NCBI GenBank assembly: GCA_943704525.1
Contig: CALSCQ010000513.1
Coordinates: 1 to 53,027 of the forward strand
Reading direction: 5' to 3'
Origin: Pigoraptor vietnamica
Taxonomy: Eukaryota; Opisthokonta; Filasterea
Length of the DNA: 53,027 nucleotides
A model generated the notes under the pieces. It saw only the letters and a program-made list of their open reading frames with translations, did not search any database and was not told the origin of the DNA. Positions 10,779 to 21,391 of the stretch are shown here, piece after piece. Numbering within the stretch: position 1 is the first letter of the stretch; the number at the start of each line of letters is the position of its first letter. The translations under genes and the position numbers were made by a program.

Positions 10779-12180
10779 GTGTATGTGTGTGTGCCTGTGT
10801 GTGTGTGTGTGGGTGTGCGTGTGTGTGTATGTGTGTGGGGTGGGTGGGCGTGTGTGTGTGTGAATGTCTTGTATTCACCTGCACTCGTTTGGCGTGGGAA
10901 TGCGCGAGTCTGCGTGCATGAGTGTCCAATTAATCGCAGAGTGAAGGCAAACTCTGCTAACAATGTGCCTTTACACTATCCACAGTGCGCCCCTCACGGA
11001 GTGCCAGCAGAACTACGGCTCCATGGACATCCGATTGCGGCGAGAGCTTCCCGACAAGATTGCCACCTTTGGGCCTGACTATGGCCTGAAGGACCTTACG
11101 TTCGGCTCGTTCTTTGCGCAAAAGGGCCTCAAGCACAAGAGTGGGTTTTGCGTTGCGCGCCACTTCCGTTTCTCTTTCCCAAAAATTGAATAATTGCAGC
11201 GCACACGAACGCCTCTGACGCGTGCGCTCGTGCTGTGCAGTCTCCGCGAGCGATGTCACGTACGCGCTCACGGCGCTCCTCGAGGCGAGCGGAGACATTT
11301 CCGCCGATGCTGACGATGGCGACGACCTCGTGTTGGACCGGCGGCGATCGAGGAACAATTTCTACAAGGCCATGGATGCGCTATCTGGGTGCGTGCAGCA
11401 TGCAGAGTAATGAGCTGTTGGGATGTGCAGGTGTTCTGATGGCCTCTGTCGATGCAGCTTTGGAAGCGCCGAACTGAAGGACGGAATTCATTGGGCAATG
11501 GAGCAACACCGAGCGATCGTACGACAGGTAGGTGTTTGGCTATGGGCACTCCTTCCATGGTGTGTGCTGCACACCGCTCACACGTGTGCGTGCAGGTCTC
11601 TGCTATGATGGCCAAGAAGAACATTGTCATGCCTGGGCCATTCCGGTACGCGTACATCACGGAGGCGACGGATCTCCACCACTTCAAGCACCCGCTCACC
11701 CTCACGAAGCTGGCCTACTTCCTCAACGACGCCATCATGGTGTGTGGCGCTGGGTTTATCCTGGTTACGTCGGCCTCGAGTGTCTCGTCGCCCTGTTCGT
11801 GCATCTTGTGTTTCTTGTTCTCACATTCCGCTCTTGCAGGAAGCGAGCAAGAACAAGCAGCGACCAAAGCCGCTCGTTGTGGCGGCACTCAATGAGGCGG
11901 CGAACTGCTTCCTCGTCGTCGGCATCATGGGCAACGGTCGCTACGGCGAAACACGCAAGAAGTGAGTGGCATGTGGACTGTCATGGCGCTTTGCAGCCTT
12001 TGCTGAACGTGATTGCGACACTGCAGCAAATTCGGCGAGTTTTTCAGGCACAGCGCCGAACTAACAGGCGCGCGTATCAAGCACGATGGGTTCGATTCAA
12101 GCGTGCTCATGATCCGACGAGAGGACGTTGGCACTTTCATGGAGTCGCTGCACGCGTCCATCGGCCTCGAAGAGTTGTAA
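8797..12180 (+). CDS. CDC45: CDC45, replicative CMG helicase subunit
   Basis: Component of the CDC45-MCM-GINS helicase that unwinds DNA at replication forks; nuclear. Fourteen exons: 8797-8928, 9159-9248, 9341-9502, 9596-9664, 9779-9871, 10006-10148, 10231-10369, 10534-10700, 10986-11140, 11241-11388, 11458-11527, 11596-11739, 11840-11961 and 12027-12180. They join without a phase clash into 595 residues (human 566). Landmarks are APDADALCACKI (32-42, the RecJ/DHH-like first motif), LNCGANVDL, VLDSHRPYDLANVY, an acidic loop (DSEDERDEYEEE onward), a basic RRAARKKARRQIRDY segment, VVGLTDQYV, FRHWSLFDGM, GLKHK, MPGPFRYAYITEATD and the C-terminal FRHSAELTGARI block. As in other eukaryotic CDC45 proteins, the metal-binding residues of RecJ are not kept in full. 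The gene is intact, and E2F-like sites lie upstream. Confidence 0.96.
8978..9135 (+). repeat. TG-rich repeat in CDC45 intron 1
   Basis: About 150 bp of TGTG/TGCG units on the sense strand within intron 8929-9158. Confidence 0.93.
10738..10860 (+). repeat. TG-rich repeat in CDC45 intron 8
   Basis: TG dinucleotides with CG, GG and AT interruptions on the sense strand within intron 10701-10985. Confidence 0.93.
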
Positions 12181-12728
12181 TACACTTGTTACAGATTGTA
12201 ACATGACACCTGATTGGTCCGTTTCATTGTCCGGACTTGTTACAACTCCGTCGGATGCTTGGGATTCTTGTCGACGCTACCCAGTTGTTTTCTCGCGCCG
12301 GTATTTCCAACCCCCGCACCTTGCTGCATTGCATACCGCCGGTGCGCCTCGAGGCCTTCCACTCTAATGGCGCGGGTACCAGGGTCGGTGAATTCTAACA
12401 AAGAGAGAGAGCGTACCCCCCGCATCCGAAGCGGGGAGACAAAAGCAGCCACGGCATGCGGCTCGCCGCAAAGGCTCCGTGCCTTCGTTCCACACATTTT
12501 CGCTGCAGTCCTATTGACAATTGAAAAAGGGAAAAAAACAATTCGCGCGCGCACGCACTTGCGACTCACACGCCAGGACATAGCGCCGGGTCTGCCTATT
12601 TATTCCAAATCGCTTTCCTCGGCGCAATCAGTATTTTCTGCACCATTTTCAATCTCTTCGGCGACTTCGCTGAGGGTCAAATTTCAAAAGTCACAGTAGC
12701 TTACTTTTCGACAAACCTAACAACAACG
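12181..12728. other. Intergenic between CDC45 and the coiled-coil gene
   Basis: No gene seen. A perfect hairpin CCCCGC-ATCCGAA-GCGGGG lies at 12418-12436, after a GA-rich stretch (12400-12411). It could be a structured 3' UTR element or chance. Pyrimidine-rich DNA and a TATTTATT-like element near 12597 precede the next gene. I tested the region for a tRNA cloverleaf and found none. Confidence 0.4.
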
Positions 12729-13466
12729 ATGGCGACGTGCGCCCCTCAACCGACCGACTCGATCAACGTCCGCACGGCGGGCTCGGTGGATACGCCGGCG
12801 CCGACGGATCTTAACGCCAAGACGTTTGACATGGAGGCGGAGCTTCGCAAGGCCGAGGACCTCGCGTGCGGCGCTCGGCGCAAGATTGAAGAGGCTCGCA
12901 ACGCCATCCGCGTGCACGAGCAGCTCAAGAACGAGGCGCTTCTGCTGCAGCAGCAGAACCAGAAGCAGTCGGAGGAGGCGTGCGGCGTGCTTCAGAACGC
13001 GATGCAGCAGCGCGACAACGCCATGCAGTGCGAGCGGCTGATGGAGGAGGCGCGCGTCCGCGAGCACGCCCGCGCCGAGGCGTTCGAGAAGCAGCGGGCC
13101 GCGGCGGAGGCGGACATGGTTATGTGCCAGAAGCAGGCCGAGCACGCCGCCGAGCTTCAGCGCAAGCACGAAATCGGCATTTTCCAGGCGCGTCAGCTCG
13201 AGCGCCAGGGCGAGTTTGAGCTCAAGGAGGCCGAGCTCCGCAAGGAGATGGCCATGCACCGCCAGTCGATGCCGCAGGTCGGGCCGCAGGTGCCCCTCGT
13301 CAACCAGCCGCTCCAAGTGGAGGTCGAGGTGAAGACGGAGGCGATCCCCGAGTATCGCCTCGCTGGCGGTGCGTCTGCTCCGACTGTTGCAAAGGCCTCG
13401 TCGACGATCAAGGAGCACGTGCTTCAGCAGCAGTGCACGCCGCAGACCATCTCTCGGGAGGAATAG
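12729..13466 (+). CDS. Coiled-coil protein of unknown function
   Basis: Intronless reading frame of 245 residues with a clean start (AACGATGGCG) and TAG stop. After a low-complexity, Thr/Pro-containing N-terminus (about 1-35), residues 36 to about 180 are almost all Glu, Ala, Gln, Lys and Arg with periodic Leu and Met. This reads as one long coiled coil; examples are the QQQNQKQSEEACG and KQRAAAEADMVMCQKQAEH segments. The tail is Pro/Val-rich with a short Gln run. I do not recognise a family. Coding is supported by codon usage matching neighbouring genes and by the amphipathic pattern. A structural or scaffolding role is possible but not shown. It differs from most neighbours in having no intron. 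Confidence 0.7.
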   Translation: MATCAPQPTDSINVRTAGSVDTPAPTDLNAKTFDMEAELRKAEDLACGARRKIEEARNAIRVHEQLKNEALLLQQQNQKQSEEACGVLQNAMQQRDNAMQCERLMEEARVREHARAEAFEKQRAAAEADMVMCQKQAEHAAELQRKHEIGIFQARQLERQGEFELKEAELRKEMAMHRQSMPQVGPQVPLVNQPLQVEVEVKTEAIPEYRLAGGASAPTVAKASSTIKEHVLQQQCTPQTISREE

Positions 13467-14118
13467 CGCGCCATTGTCACGTGCGCACGGGGCACTCGCC
13501 GCGTTTTTTATTTTGCCTCGGAACAACAGCTTTTTGTGTACGCGTTTGAAGGTGCTTCATTTATAACTAACGGCCCATAGTAAATTCTGAGCCAACAACC
13601 TCTTGAGCGACAACTCTATCCCTGTAACATTCTGCGCCCACTTGCACAGCCGAGGAGCTGGTAAGGGGTTAGTTGGGGAAAAGAGCCGATCTATTTATAG
13701 ATGACTCGGAGACGGCCATTCATTTCTTCATACAAGCCAAATTGGAGACTCATTTTCATAGACAGTCAATAGATTCGTCGGGCGCGCGTTGAGCCACTGC
13801 GAATCAAAACAATGGCTGTGAACGCCCGTCCTTTGCCACACTTATGCGCCAAAAGCCTTTCGTCACACTGAAAAAGGCTTGGAGCTTGCTCACGGACTGT
13901 CGAGTGTACCCTCTCTCTCTCTGGTCCGCCGCGTGGGTATGTCATTAGCACTCGGGTGCACAAATATTCGCACGACCGTACACACTCACGCGCACCCGAT
14001 CTTGCGAAGTTTGGTGGTCGATTTTCTCTCGCTCTCTTTGTCTCGGTTATATTTTGCCGTCTCTGATTTCGTACCCAATGCAGATTACAACGCGTCGTGT
14101 ACACTGATATCGTAAGGA
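13467..14118. other. Intergenic upstream of the PH/BTB gene
   Basis: No gene seen. A TATTTATAG element lies at 13692-13700, too far (about 420 bp) from the next ATG to be confident. The DNA near 13978-14000 is CA-rich and that near 14020-14050 is pyrimidine-rich; this probably includes the 5' leader of the gene starting at 14119. Confidence 0.4.
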
Positions 14119-17100
14119 ATGGCTGCGGTGAGTACGTGTGAGCCTGTCATTGAGCTTTGCGTAGGAAAATCAGCGTGGGCGCGACGCGTTTCTCACACGT
14201 GCAACTGCATCCACTCGACAGAAGAGCACCGGCATCGTCAAGGAAGGCCTTCTGCGCAAGCAGGGTGAGACAGCGCTGTTTGATAACTGTGCTGTCTCAC
14301 GGAAACTGTGACGGATTGCCGATGAGCGAATCACGCCTGGTCTCACATGTCTTGTGTTTGCACAGGCGGCACAATTCAGACATGGAAGGACCGCTGGTTC
14401 GTCCTCACGAGCGTCTCTCTCTCGTACTTTGAGAAGAAGGAGGTGCGCATCTTGTTCACACGCTGCGCTTGAGCCTGTTGCGCACGCTAACCGCGTTTTC
14501 TCTGCAGAGCGATGTGCCCATTAAGCGCATTCTCATCTCGGAAATCAAGTCGGCCGATGCCATTGCCGCCAGCAAGTCGGACAACCGCAAGTCCACCGCT
14601 CCGGGCGCCGCCGCACACTTTTACTTCAACGTTGTGACGCCTGACCGCATCTACACGATCAGCGCCCGCGACGAGCGCGAGCGGCAGGACTGGGTTGATG
14701 CCATTCGCAGCGTTACGACGGCGGGCAAGAAGGGCCCCGAGCAGCCCAAGGAGGAGGTCGTCGAGAAGCCCGTGGAGCGCATCCTTCCGCGCGTGCTGGT
14801 GCGTAGGGGGCGATCGTTTTCTTTTGGTTACGCATTTGGCCCTATGCTTTGTCTTCTTAGTTTCACCGTCCCACTCGTTTGCTCACCGGTATATCGGCGG
14901 GTGCTCCGCAGGAGAGGAAAGAGCGCGCGCCGTTCAAGGGACAGGTGCTCGAGCGCGAGTTCCCGTTCGAGACGTTCGTTGCGGACCTTCGCTCCCTCGT
15001 TCGCAGCGATGTGCTCTCCGACCTCGCCTTCGTCGTCAAGGACGTTCGCTTCCACGCGCACAGGGTCCGTAATCCGTACGCCCTTCGAGAATGGCACTTG
15101 CGTCTCCTTTTCCTCGATCTCACTCAAGCACTGCCGCTCGGATTTATTCTTTCTCACATTAACTTATCGCTGTGCAAGGCGGCCTTTCACTTGGCGATTG
15201 GCAACAACTCTTTCTCTCTTTCTCTCTCACTTGTTCCTCTCCCTCCCTTCAGCACAAAAACAATTCGTGCTAATGATCTCGAGCGACATTCCACAGGCTA
15301 TTGTCGGCGCGCGTTGCGCTGAGCTTGCCAAGCAGTTCCCCGAGGACGGCGGGTTTAAGGGCGCCGAGGTGTCGATCACAACGACGGGTGGGTGCGACGG
15401 GATGTTTGCAGCATTCGTGCGGAGAAGGACAAAAAATTTCAGGCTGTGCACCACAGTGTGATGCGGAAGTTTGTTATGCTTTTCGCCACTCAGTTTCGAC
15501 CCGTTCGTTATCTTTTTTTTTATCTCTCATCCCACGAATCCTCCTCCGTCGCAGCGCCGGAGCACTTTAGCACACTTCTCGACTTCCTGTACACAGACAC
15601 CGTCAGCCTCACGTCTGCGAACGTCGTGGACGTGCACAACGTCGCCGTGACATACCGCCTCCCCCGGCTGATCGAAATTTGCACCGTGTTTATCCGCGAG
15701 AAGATCAGCGTCGACAATGTGCTGACGATGCTCAAGGCTGCCAACCGACTCTGCGAGTTTGAGATTGAGCGCTTCTGCCTCGGCTACATGGCCGACGTCG
15801 CCCGGTACGTGCGGGCCGCGTGTTGGCTGCTACGTTATAATAATGCGCACCTGTCTCCGTCCGCCCCGTGTGAGAGTGCATGTGCGCGGAACTGACGCGT
15901 ACGCATTCCTTCTGCAGCTATCAGACGGTTATTCGCCAGAAGGAGGCGACGCAGATTGCGCAGGAGAACAAGGACCTCTACATTGCGATGTCCCAGGTAG
16001 CGCAGTCGCAACCGCATGGCGTGTGTGCCGTTGAGACGGTGTAGATGGCATGTTAGGCGTACTGTACACGACGGCGCCTCTCTATCGTTTTAGCGGCACT
16101 CTCAAGCACATGCCTTCTGGCGGATGGACGGTGACTTATCACTGACTGATGTGTGCGCGCGTCACAGGTCCTCGCGCAATCGCCCGAGTCGTTTGAGCAC
16201 AAGTTTGACTCTGTGAGTGTCTCGCCGTCGTCGCTCACGCGGGACATTGCCACGCTCCTCGAGACCGTCAAGTACGCCGACATTCGCATTTTCGCGCGCG
16301 ACCGTGAGCTCTTTGCCCACAAGTGAGTGCCAATCGCATTACGAGCGCCAACTGTGTTGGCTGATCCGATGAGCTCTGCGTTCGGGTGTCAGCTTAGGGC
16401 TTCTCTGCACTTTTCCAGATGCTCTCCTCTTGTTTGCGCTAGTGAGTCGATGGTCAATAGTCTATGTTGTTAGCTGATCCACATGTCTTGCTGCGTCCAG
16501 GATTCTCGTGACGAAGCGGTGCCACATTCTCCTCGAGGAGGGCGCTCCCCACGGCGAAGATGCGGCAACGGCGGCGTCGGTCGCGCAGGGGTACACCGTC
16601 CTCAGGTGCGCGCCCGCTGTTTTACGTGCGCGTCCCATCGGCATGAATGTTTACTCACAACACAATGTTTGACCTTTGAATGCGTCTGCTTGGCAGGTTC
16701 CCCACGCTCGACGCGCACGTCGTCCAGAACCTCCTCCAGTACGTCTACTCGAACAGCATTCGCGTCGAATACCTCGAGGACGCCTACGGCCTCATTGATC
16801 TGGCCGACCGCGTGCAGCAGGTACGGCGTGCGTGGGACGTGCTCCGCCGACTGCGCGTCTATGTCGTGGCGTGCGAGTGCCGCAGACTGTGGGTGCTGTC
16901 GGTCGCGTTGCATGGGCGCAGTGACTGAGCGGTGTGGTTGCCCTTCCTCTCTGCAGGACAACATTATCGGCGTCTGTAACGAGATGATGCGGAACAATCT
17001 CACGGGCGAGACGGCCCTCAAGATTCTGATGGTCAGCAGCCGCTACGAGCTCATCCAGCTCAAGAAGGCGACGCTCGGCCTCATCGTGCGCGAGTCGGAC

Positions 17101-17403
17101 AAGATCTGCGGCCGCAAGGAACTGCGCGTCGTGCTCGGCGAGAGCCCCCACAACATGATCGACATTGTGCGGGCGCTCGTCAAGGGAGAGTCGGGCGACT
17201 TCAGCGACGACCAGCACGAGGAGGACGAGACGGCCGACGAGGACGATGGTGGGTGTGCGATGTGTGCACGTTCTCACACGCGTCTCTCTCTGCACAACGA
17301 TTTTGCATTGTTGTGCCCGTTCTGACATGCCTCTCTCACACAACACACACACACGTCAACGAGTTCTTAAATCATCATTCTCTTTTTCTTGTGCGCAGAT
17401 TAA
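14119..17403 (+). CDS. PH domain plus two BTB/POZ domains protein
   Basis: Thirteen exons: 14119-14127, 14222-14264, 14366-14442, 14508-14798, 14912-15064, 15297-15387, 15555-15804, 15918-15996, 16168-16322, 16501-16605, 16697-16820, 16957-17248 and 17399-17403. Phases agree and give 557 residues. Residues 4 to about 112 form a PH domain: GIVKEGLLRKQGG, then TWKDRWFVLTSVSLSYF, closing with the invariant Trp in RERQDWVDAI. The first BTB begins near residue 160 (SDVLSDLAFVVKDVRFHAHRA) and continues through HFSTLLDFLYTDTV, with a BACK-like helical segment after it. A second BTB starts near YADIRIFARDRELFAHKILV and ends in NLLQYVYSNSIRVEYL. The tail is acidic. The domain pair suggests a membrane-phosphoinositide-linked adaptor, possibly for a cullin-3 ubiquitin ligase; that is inference. 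The first and last coding exons are only 9 and 5 nt. Confidence 0.85.
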
Positions 17404-17854
17404 ATGCACTGCGGTCGCGCCTACATATGGGCTCTTGCGTCGCTGCGCGTTCGTCAAATACAAGTTGTGGTATTGCAGTACATCGACTCGCATTTATTTT
17501 TCATGGAGCGGCTGTGGTATAGCTGCACCGACTCCAATGCTACATAACAACCACCAGGCAAGGGCAAACATCTATATTCGGTGTTGTCAATGTATGGAGG
17601 GCTCACAACTAGATAGTTCGTTGGGCGTGGCGTTTGACGTCTTTCCTGCGGGTCGGTGTGCGAGGGGAGCGGCTGTTGTTCGAGCTCTGCAGGGTTGGCG
17701 AGAGATCGCCGCCACACTCGTCGCCTCTCCTGGGCACAACTGTTTCCAAGTGGATTCCTCTCGGCATTGACATCTCGACACTAGCGACCTTGCCAGGGGC
17801 ATTCACCCGTACACGCGGCACCTCCGGACGCTGCGGTCGCCTGTTGTTGGCGGG
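17404..17854. other. Intergenic, no gene seen
   Basis: 451 bp between the PH/BTB stop and the armadillo gene. It is less GC-rich in its first half. I find no clear promoter motif, RNA gene or supported reading frame. Confidence 0.4.
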
Positions 17855-20800
17855 ATGGACGCCGCGGGTTCTGCTGGCTCGCCTTCGAATGGGGGGTTCG
17901 GGGCAGGTGTTCTGGGCCCTGGTGCGTCCGTTGACGACGAGCTGTCACGAGTGTGCGCACAGCTGCGACGAATCGGGAGCGACTGTGCGAACGGAACCGC
18001 CGGCCCCTCGACGTCGACGGATGGGATCCCGTACGAAGCGCGAGCGAGAATTGCGGTGGAGGTGTTGGAGGCGATGGAAGCGCATCCGGAACACGCGGAT
18101 GTGCAAGAGGAAGGGTGCAGGACTCTGGCTCGGTTGGCCGAGGCTGACCACATGGGCGTCGTTGAGCTGCTCACGATCGAGGGCGCAGCAGGGACGACGG
18201 TAACGGCGATGCGCACACACGCGGGGCACGCTGGAGTGCAGGAGCATGCCTGTGAAGCGCTTCAGGCGCTGGGCTGTAGGAGCGACCTAGCCGCAAAGTA
18301 CATTGAGCGGGCCGACGGAGTGGCGGCTTTGCTCGATGCGATGCGAAACCACGCACGGCATGGCGGCGTGCAACAACGTGCGTTGGAATTGGCTCGAGTC
18401 GTCTGCTTTGGCAACATCGTCCACGAAGCTGAGTTTTTTGAACTTGGCGGTGTCGCGGCGATGCTCGCTGCGATGCGCGCGCACGAGGAATGCGCGGTTG
18501 TGCAGCGCGCTGCGTGCCAGTTGATGGCCAACTTGTGCGTTCACAAACCGGCCATGGTTGTGGAACAGGGCGGAATAAGCGCGCTGGTCTCGGCGGTGCG
18601 CGCTCACGCAGAAGTCGCAGACGTGCAGGAAGCGGCGTTCGGGGCGATTCGGTCCCTTATCTCTCGCAAAGGGCTCAACGCGAACATGGCGCTCGCGCGG
18701 GAGGACGGCGTGGGTGCGATAGTGGCGGCGATGCGCGCACACGGGCAAATTGCGCACATTCAGAGAGGGGCCTGCATGCTTTTGCTGGAGCTCGCGTTCC
18801 GCAACGACGAACATACGGCGCTCATTGTGCGTGAGGGTGGGGTGGGTGCGATTGTGGCGGCGATGCGCGCGCATGGCGGGGATGAAGAACTGTGTTTGGG
18901 TGCCTGCAGGCTTTTGTGGAAGCTTGCGTTTCCCAAGAACGAAAACGGGGAGATCATCGCGCGTGAGGGCGGCGTGGGTGCGATTGTGGTGGCGATGCGC
19001 GCGCACGTGGGACAAGAGGGCGTGCAGGAAGGAGCTTGCGGAGCTCTCTTGAATTTGATGTCCGACAGCAACTCCAATAAGGCGCTCATCGCGCAGGAGG
19101 GCGGCGTGGGTGCGATTGTGGCGGCGATGCGCGCGCACGTTGGACACGCGGGGGTGCAGGAACGCGCCTGTTGGGCTCTGTCGAGTTTGTGCGGCGACGC
19201 GAGCAGCGTCAATAGGACGCTCATCGCGCAGGAGGGCGGCGTGAGTTCGATTGTGGCGGCGATGCGCGCGCACGTGGGACACGCGGGGGTGCAGGAACTA
19301 GCCTGCGGAGCTCTCTCCCAGTTGAGCATCGACAGCTCCAATAAGACGCTCATCGCGCAGGAAGGCGGCGTGAGTGCGATTGTGGCGGCGATGCGCGCGC
19401 ACGTTGGACACGCGGGGGTGCAAGCACGAGCCTGCGGAGCTTTCGTGAATTTGAGCGCCGACAACGAATTTAATAGGGCGCTCATCGCGCAGGAGGGCGG
19501 CGTGAGTGCGATTGTGGCGGCGATGCGCGCGCACTTGGGATACGTGCTTGTGCAGGAACGATCCTGCGGAGCTCTCTCGAATTTGAGCATCGACAGCAAC
19601 TTCAATAGGGTGCTCATCGCGCAGGAGGGCGGCGTGAGTGCGATTGTGGCGGCGATGCGCGCGCACGTGGGACACGCCGGAGTGCAGGAACGCGCCTGTT
19701 GGGCTTTCTCGCATTTGAGCGCCGACAACGAATTCGATAAGGCGCTCATCGCGCAGGAGGGCGGCGTGAGTGCGATTGTGGCGGCGATGCGCGCGCACGT
19801 GGGACACGCCAGGGTGCAGGAACGCGCCTGTTTGGCTCTGTCGAATTTGAGCGCCGACAGCAACTTCAATAGGGCGCTCATCGCGCAGGAGGGCGGCGTG
19901 AGTGCGATTGTGGCGGCGATGCGCGCGCACGTCGGACACGCGGGCGTGCAAAGATGCGCGTGTTGGGCTCTTTGGATTGTGAGCACTTACATCGAATCCA
20001 ATAAGGCGCTCATCGCGCAGGAAGGCGGCGTGGGTGCGATTGTGGCGGCGATGCGCGCGCACGTAGGAGACGCGGACATGCAGGAACGAGCTTGCGGCGC
20101 ACTCTCGCACTTTAGCGCCGACACCGAAGGTGCCGCACTCATTGCGCGGGAGGGCGGAGTGGCCGCCATTGTCACTGCGCTTCGTTTGCACGCCGAGCAC
20201 GCCGGCGTGACCATGATGGCTGTCGACACGATATGCGAGCTGTGCGTCCACAGCGACAATCAGGAGTTGGCTGGAGTCGAAGGAGCGGCAGATGCCATTC
20301 TGTCGGCGATGCGGGACTCGCAGAGATGCGCACGTGCGCAATCTCTCTCGTCAACCCGTGACAGTCCGCATGACTGTGCAGTGTGCGCGCACGCGCGTGT
20401 TGTGGGCCTTCAACGACGGGCCTGGCGAGCGCTTCGGCTTTTGAAAGCCGTTATCGTCCCTATGTCGCGGGAGCGGGCGGCTGCGATGTTAACTGCCATG
20501 CGAGAGCACGAACGGAACGCGTTGATTGTGGAAGAGTGCCTCGTGACACTTTTGAGTTATGCGCTTGACGACGTGAGTGCTGCGGCTCTTGTGGCGGCGG
20601 GCGGCGTCGCGGCCATTCTTTCTGCGATGCGCGCGCACTTGAGTTGTGCGGCAGTGCAGATGGCCTGCTGTGGCGTGTTGTGGAACCTGTCCTACCTTGC
20701 TGACGTGGCGCGGGAAATAGCGCGCGAAGGAGGCGTGGCAGCGGTCGTGGGGGCGATGACGGCGCACGTGGCATACTGGGGCGTGCAGCAGCAGGGGTGT

Positions 20801-21097
20801 GGGGCTTTGAATAACTTGGGAGTGGACGGCGATCGGCAATTACAGATAATGCGGGAGGGCGGTGTGTGGGCGATAGCACGTGCAATGCGGGCGCACGGCA
20901 CACAGGCGAGCGTTCAGGTGGAAGCGTGCGCGGCACTTGGGACGCTAGGGCAAGCGGACGGGAACTTGGCTGCGATTCGGAGCGTTGACGGCGCGGAATT
21001 GATCCGGACGGCCATGCTCGAACACGCGCGTGAGGCGAGCGTGCAGGAGGAGGGGCAGAGGGCGCTTGACGTTATTCTCCGGCAGCTTGTTGAATGA
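17855..21097 (+). CDS. Armadillo-repeat protein
   Basis: Single open frame of 1080 residues from ATG 17855 to TGA 21097. After a short N-terminus it consists almost wholly of armadillo-type helical repeats of 42-45 residues, roughly 22 of them. The consensus runs LIAQEGGVSAIVAAMRAH then a variable GHAGVQERACWALSNL segment. The hallmark features are the Gly before helix 2 (EGGV) and the helix-3 pattern ACxALxNL. Repeats in the middle (about 19085-20140) are nearly identical to each other at DNA level; outer repeats are diverged. ARM repeats form a superhelix that binds peptides or protein partners, so a scaffold or adaptor role is likely, but no partner is indicated. There is no signal peptide or membrane segment. 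An intron-like 48-nt stretch at 20330-20377 is read through in frame. Confidence 0.88.
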   Translation: MDAAGSAGSPSNGGFGAGVLGPGASVDDELSRVCAQLRRIGSDCANGTAGPSTSTDGIPYEARARIAVEVLEAMEAHPEHADVQEEGCRTLARLAEADHMGVVELLTIEGAAGTTVTAMRTHAGHAGVQEHACEALQALGCRSDLAAKYIERADGVAALLDAMRNHARHGGVQQRALELARVVCFGNIVHEAEFFELGGVAAMLAAMRAHEECAVVQRAACQLMANLCVHKPAMVVEQGGISALVSAVRAHAEVADVQEAAFGAIRSLISRKGLNANMALAREDGVGAIVAAMRAHGQIAHIQRGACMLLLELAFRNDEHTALIVREGGVGAIVAAMRAHGGDEELCLGACRLLWKLAFPKNENGEIIAREGGVGAIVVAMRAHVGQEGVQEGACGALLNLMSDSNSNKALIAQEGGVGAIVAAMRAHVGHAGVQERACWALSSLCGDASSVNRTLIAQEGGVSSIVAAMRAHVGHAGVQELACGALSQLSIDSSNKTLIAQEGGVSAIVAAMRAHVGHAGVQARACGAFVNLSADNEFNRALIAQEGGVSAIVAAMRAHLGYVLVQERSCGALSNLSIDSNFNRVLIAQEGGVSAIVAAMRAHVGHAGVQERACWAFSHLSADNEFDKALIAQEGGVSAIVAAMRAHVGHARVQERACLALSNLSADSNFNRALIAQEGGVSAIVAAMRAHVGHAGVQRCACWALWIVSTYIESNKALIAQEGGVGAIVAAMRAHVGDADMQERACGALSHFSADTEGAALIAREGGVAAIVTALRLHAEHAGVTMMAVDTICELCVHSDNQELAGVEGAADAILSAMRDSQRCARAQSLSSTRDSPHDCAVCAHARVVGLQRRAWRALRLLKAVIVPMSRERAAAMLTAMREHERNALIVEECLVTLLSYALDDVSAAALVAAGGVAAILSAMRAHLSCAAVQMACCGVLWNLSYLADVAREIAREGGVAAVVGAMTAHVAYWGVQQQGCGALNNLGVDGDRQLQIMREGGVWAIARAMRAHGTQASVQVEACAALGTLGQADGNLAAIRSVDGAELIRTAMLEHAREASVQEEGQRALDVILRQLVE
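19085..20140 (+). repeat. Homogenised 132-bp tandem repeats inside the ARM gene
   Basis: The CTCATCGCGCAGGA start of the unit recurs at 19085, 19220, 19349, 19481, 19613, 19745, 19877 and 20009. The last five steps are exactly 132 bp (44 residues); the earlier ones are 135 and 129 bp. Differences concentrate in the second half of each unit, which encodes the third helix and following loop. Confidence 0.93.
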
Positions 21098-21391
21098 ATT
21101 TGTCCTTTGAAGGGAAAAGCTTTTGTTGGCTCGGTGCGACGCAGGGACCTGTACCCTTTGGAGAGCTCTGCCCTTTGCTTGCTATAGGGCGGCATGCTTT
21201 AGGGGCTGATGTTGGCCCAACAATTAACGGCTGAATGGAGAAAGTTCAGTATGTTCAAAAAAAAACAAGCGTAGATATGGTCTATTGGAACTTTTAGTTC
21301 ATGGGGTCAACCCATTCGAACGCCGCGCAACGCAAGCAAACGCAGCAAACGCGATCACAGACACACAAACACACACAATCAATCAAGCGCT

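Noticed and set aside
12240-12581. Possible minus-strand gene or tRNA after CDC45
   Set aside because: The frame has no recognisable protein features, and the sequence does not form a tRNA cloverleaf; only a small hairpin is supported.
18287-20341. Minus-strand repetitive frames over the ARM gene
   Set aside because: They merely mirror the 132-bp repeat on the opposite strand.
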